Of a stretch of 64,000 nucleotides of DNA, positions 37,521 to 64,000 are shown one piece after another. A program made the position numbers and the translations under genes. Under the pieces are notes generated by a model. It was given only the letters and a program-made list of their open reading frames with translations, was not told the DNA's origin and did no database searches. Each line of letters begins with the position of its first letter. Position 1 is the first letter of the stretch. Origin of the DNA: Ectobius pallidus (lineage: Eukaryota; Arthropoda; Insecta; Blattodea; Ectobiidae); NCBI GenBank assembly GCA_964059195.1, contig CAXKWD010000009.1, forward strand, positions 84,789,432-84,853,431. Reading direction: 5' to 3'.

Positions 37521-37891
37521 CGAGGGCCATTTCAAAAGTTCTGCACACTGTAAGATAGAATGGAAGAAAATAATTTATTTTGCAAAATACCTTTACAGGT
37601 CTTCAATATAATCTTCATTCTTTCTTATGACAGCTTCCCAACGTTTTGGCAAATTTTTTATTGTGGATAGGGCACCTTCATTGTTGAGCTGTCTGATTAC
37701 TCAGGTCACCTCACTGGAAGCTTCATCAATTGTAACAAAACGTTTTCCAAGTCTATGGATGGGAAAGACTTCCCCACCCATCATACAGTCCTGATTTGAG
37801 CCCACCAGACTTGATTTGTTTCCCAAATTGAAGGAACCACTCCGTGGTTAATTTTATCTTACAGTGTGCAGAACTTTTGAAATGACCCTCA
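37521..37891. mobile_element. Mariner-derived MITE, 371 bp, with rearranged transposase pieces
   Basis: TA flanks both ends. The inverted repeats are about 35 bp: CGAGGGCCATTTCAAAAGTT at the left and, inverted, TGAGGGTCATTTCAAAAGTT at the right, continuing CTGCACACTGTAAGAT. The left half on the minus strand encodes LPKRWEAVIRKNEDYIED (transposase C-terminus). The right half on the plus strand encodes HPSYSPDLSPPDLICFPN (third-aspartate region). One piece is inverted relative to the other. Confidence 0.85.
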
Positions 37892-38118
37892 TATAAAAGA
37901 AAAAAGGGGGGGGGGAGAATTCCAATGAATGGAAACAGCACACTGCCAGAAAGCTTCTGCTAGGTAGCAATGACATCCGTCACGTGCAAGACACTCTTGC
38001 TCCAGATTTGCTTCATGACATGGATTTTATGGTCCACATAATCTTTGTATTTAATTTGCATGAAAACTAACAAAACAGGAACGAGAAAATGTATTCCTTA
38101 TTCTTTCCTCTACTGATG

Positions 38119-38259
38119 TCAAAAGGATTGTCCAGGTTTTGGCTGTGAACAGTTCTCGTCTGAAGACGACGAAGCAATTGACGACACAATTATTGTCGGA
38201 GGTTGACTTGCAGTATCATCAACTTCCAAGCGCACCTTTTTGGTAACAAATTTATCCAT
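38119..38259 (-). CDS. Short frame resembling the N-terminus of a hAT-type transposase, truncated
   Basis: On the minus strand ATG (38259) starts MDKFVTKKVRLEVDD and runs 46 codons to TGA, with a Ser-rich acidic end (SSIASSSSDENCSQ). MDKFV(x)K-type starts are common in arthropod hAT/ZBED-like transposases; that is from memory of the family and is not decisive. No BED finger or catalytic domain follows. A TATA-containing GC-rich region and a hAT terminus lie upstream, so I read this as the 5' end of a decayed hAT element. Confidence 0.4.
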   Translation of the reverse strand: MDKFVTKKVRLEVDDTASQPPTIIVSSIASSSSDENCSQPKPGQSF

Positions 38260-38384
38260 TACAAACTTAATTCACAATACACTAAGAGACTAAAGTAAAC
38301 GAATAAAATATAGTCATATAAAAGAGTCCACTAAACACTAAAGTCGGAACGCTAAACACGTCTGCAGCATGCACTGAACGAAAC

Positions 38385-38430
38385 TATCCACACTGAATGA
38401 CTGCTCCAGCAGGGTGGGCTTTATATAGCC
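38385..38430 (-). promoter_or_regulatory. Putative minus-strand TATA promoter
   Basis: TATATAAA on the minus strand (38427-38420) sits in a CpG-rich stretch, with TCATTC about 25 bases downstream as an initiator-like site. It faces the short MDKF frame. Probably belongs to the hAT element. Confidence 0.35.
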
Positions 38431-38816
38431 ACGGCGTCGTAATGTCTCGAAGCGTCAAGGCGACGCGAGGTGGAGGGTTCCAGGCACTTCTGCTCCAGTC
38501 CTTTTGATGTCGCCGCGGCCGCAGCGCTGGCCCGCCAGACCTTACACAAAGGTTCGCGCACCGGGACAAATTCTAAGTGTGCCCGCAGCACCGTAACACT
38601 ATCATGATTCACACCACTCGTTTTCAGTTAACCTGCTTACTACCGTAATAATTATTTGTTTTAACTCATTACTGAATGTATTTTAAAAGGTAACTATCGT
38701 CAAACAAGGAAAATAAAAAATACCAACATAATTTTGTGATTTTACAAAGCATAATATAACTAATAAAAACGAATTTTTGAGGGGGCTCGGAGTCGGCGCC
38801 ACTGCGTGGATTACTG

Positions 38817-38819
<3 letters not shown>

Positions 38820-38856
<37 letters not shown>

Positions 38857-39568
38857 TTCTGCAGATTTACAATCTGTTCACATAAGAACATTCAGTAAAT
38901 GGTATAAATGGCAAAGTAATGATGTCAGAGCTGTAAAATACAACTCTTTAAGGTAAGTCATTGAATAACAACTCTTTAAGGTAAGTCACTGAATCGGAAT
39001 GCGAAGTCTAAAATCTTATGTCGATGTAAACGGTTGATTGAGGAACTATTGTCCAATAGATTGATGGCTAGGGAATTGGGATGATTGTTTAGGCGTTGCT
39101 GGTATCGAATGCTGTACAAGGTGATTTCTTCTTTAATAGTAGGGATGTCCAGGTCGTGGTGTAATGTAGCATTGGAAACATACCACGGTGCGTTAGCAAG
39201 TCGGCGAAGAGATTTGGATTCAAATCTTCTTAAGATGTCAATATTGGAATTGCTGGCAGTGCCCCAAAGCTGAAGTCCATATGTCCATACTGGCCTTATT
39301 ATGGTCTTGTAAAGTATAACTTTATTATACAGGGATAGCTGAGATTGCTTATTTAATAACCAGTACAATTGTTGAAACTTTAGTTTGGCTTCTTTGCTTT
39401 TCGTAATAATGTGATGTCTCCAGGTTAGATGTACATCTAAATGAAAACCAAGGTATTTTACATGCTCTACAACTGGAATTTCTTCGTTATTTATTTGTAT
39501 TCTTGGGCATTTTTCTCGGCGTAAAGAAAAAGTGATATGACTGAAAATATTGGATTTGGAATTCAAAT
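38820..39568 (-). mobile_element. 5'-truncated Jockey-type LINE just upstream of Bap60
   Basis: The minus strand carries an open frame (39566-38976, 196 codons) with EHVKYLGFHLDVHLTWRHHI, LYKTIIRPVWTYGLQLWGTA and FESKSLRRLANAPWYVSN, the region after the RT domain in Jockey-clade elements. It ends in a poly(A) tail (29 T on the plus strand, 38821-38849). TTACTG occurs at 38811-38816 and 39569-39574 and may be part of the target duplication. The frame is intact, so the insertion is fairly young. Confidence 0.88.
38821..38849. repeat. T-run, poly(A) tail of the Jockey LINE
   Basis: 29 consecutive T at the 3' end of the minus-strand element. Confidence 0.9.
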
Positions 39569-39575
39569 TTACTGT

Positions 39576-39735
39576 TAATTCGGAAAGATATCGATTTCTT
39601 TCTATTTCGATCCTGTAGTTGTGTCTCGATAATTGAATACAATATATCGATTACACTGGATATCGCTTATCGCGCAGTCTCCCATCTGTATATTCCCATT
39701 GGTTGAGGGAAAGAGACGCCGGAAAGAAATAAAAC
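39576..39735 (+). promoter_or_regulatory. Bap60 proximal promoter and 5' UTR with DRE-like sites
   Basis: The 160 bases between a truncated LINE and the Bap60 ATG hold two TATCGATT sites (39589-39596 and 39645-39652) that match seven of eight bases of the DRE TATCGATA bound by DREF in flies. A further TATCG cluster (39661-39672) and an inverted CCAAT box (CATTGG, about 39697) follow. No TATA box is seen. This is the usual style of a broadly expressed housekeeping gene. The transcription start is not resolved from sequence. Confidence 0.5.
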
Positions 39736-63649
<23,914 letters not shown>

Positions 63650-64000
63650 GTAGAGTTTAACAATAGTTTAAAACTCTACATATATCTTTAGGCTAGATCA
63701 TTGTCAGATAAACCTCTTCTTCAATTCGCTGGGCAGTTATACATTTATCCAGATATTAAATTAGAAATGTACTATAAACTAGTAAAATCAAAATGACAGG
63801 TTTTCATGTTCACTATGTATAACATTTTAATTCGTGCAATAAAAGTTTTCAAGGAATATTCAAGTTATTCAGAATGGCATGAAGTAACTATAGCAGATCA
63901 AAAAGTATTACCTTCATGCTAGATGCTAAAACATGCTGCCATGAGGTCTCCGTTTGGTACTCCATTCTAATGCTTTACTGAGTGAGCCAGAGAGATAAGC
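63650..64000. other. Start of Bap60 intron 6
   Basis: AT-rich intron sequence up to the window edge; no other feature seen. Confidence 0.7.

Larger units (their letters stand above)
38119..38804 (-). mobile_element. 5' portion of a hAT element
   Basis: The minus strand begins CAGTGGCGCCGACTCCGAGC at 38804, the same type of terminus as the MITE at 6432 (CAGTGGCGCCAACTT). A GC-rich leader with a TATA box and a short reading frame follow. The far end is not found; the extent is a minimum. Confidence 0.45.

Overview
This window looks like nuclear DNA of an insect. It is AT-rich and has long introns with GT..AG borders, two conserved animal genes split over many kilobases, and a very dense set of transposable elements. 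The TE mix (hAT, mariner/Tc1, PIF/Harbinger, Helitron, Penelope-like, Jockey/RTE/L2-like LINEs and tRNA-derived SINEs) and the frequent octamer TAGGCCTA suggest a large cockroach-like or other polyneopteran genome. The species call is inference only.

Gene 1 (+ strand, coding parts at 12890-23262) encodes a four-span membrane protein of the TMEM47/PERP group in the PMP22/claudin superfamily. Four phase-consistent exons encode 186 residues up to a TAG stop. The first exon with the start codon is not visible; it lies in an unrecognised part of 1-12889 or before the window. Gene 2 (+ strand, from 39736 past the right edge) is the BAF60/SMARCD-type subunit of the SWI/SNF chromatin remodeller (Bap60). 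Six exons give 309 residues, ending inside the SWIB domain. Its short promoter carries DRE-like motifs and is bounded upstream by a 5'-truncated Jockey-type LINE.

Layout: 1-12889 is TE-rich DNA left of gene 1 (three hAT-like short elements, an RTE-type LINE fragment split by a TA-flanked MITE, and two SINEs). 12890-23262 is gene 1 with MITEs, a SINE, a Tc1/mariner fragment, a LINE tail and a large foldback in its introns. 23263-38800 is intergenic (SINEs, a foldback, a Helitron, a possible THAP-like fragment, a mariner MITE, and the 5' end of a minus-strand hAT element). 38820-39568 is the Jockey LINE and 39576-39735 the Bap60 promoter. 39850-50311 is Bap60 intron 1 (a complete PIF/Harbinger derivative next to an almost intact LINE whose reverse transcriptase is split by a SINE, then a coding minisatellite and nested MITEs). 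50491-58043 is intron 2 (a decayed Penelope-like element with a mariner inside, a hAT element and a pogo-like MITE). Introns 4 and 5 hold a complete 1.9 kb hAT element and another TA-flanked MITE.

No functional RNA gene, CRISPR array or clearly new gene system is visible. The most interesting signals are structural: nested insertions with exact target-site duplications, a 71-bp direct repeat around an inverted-repeat insertion, an over-represented palindromic octamer, large foldbacks inside introns, and TE boundaries close to a promoter and a splice acceptor.
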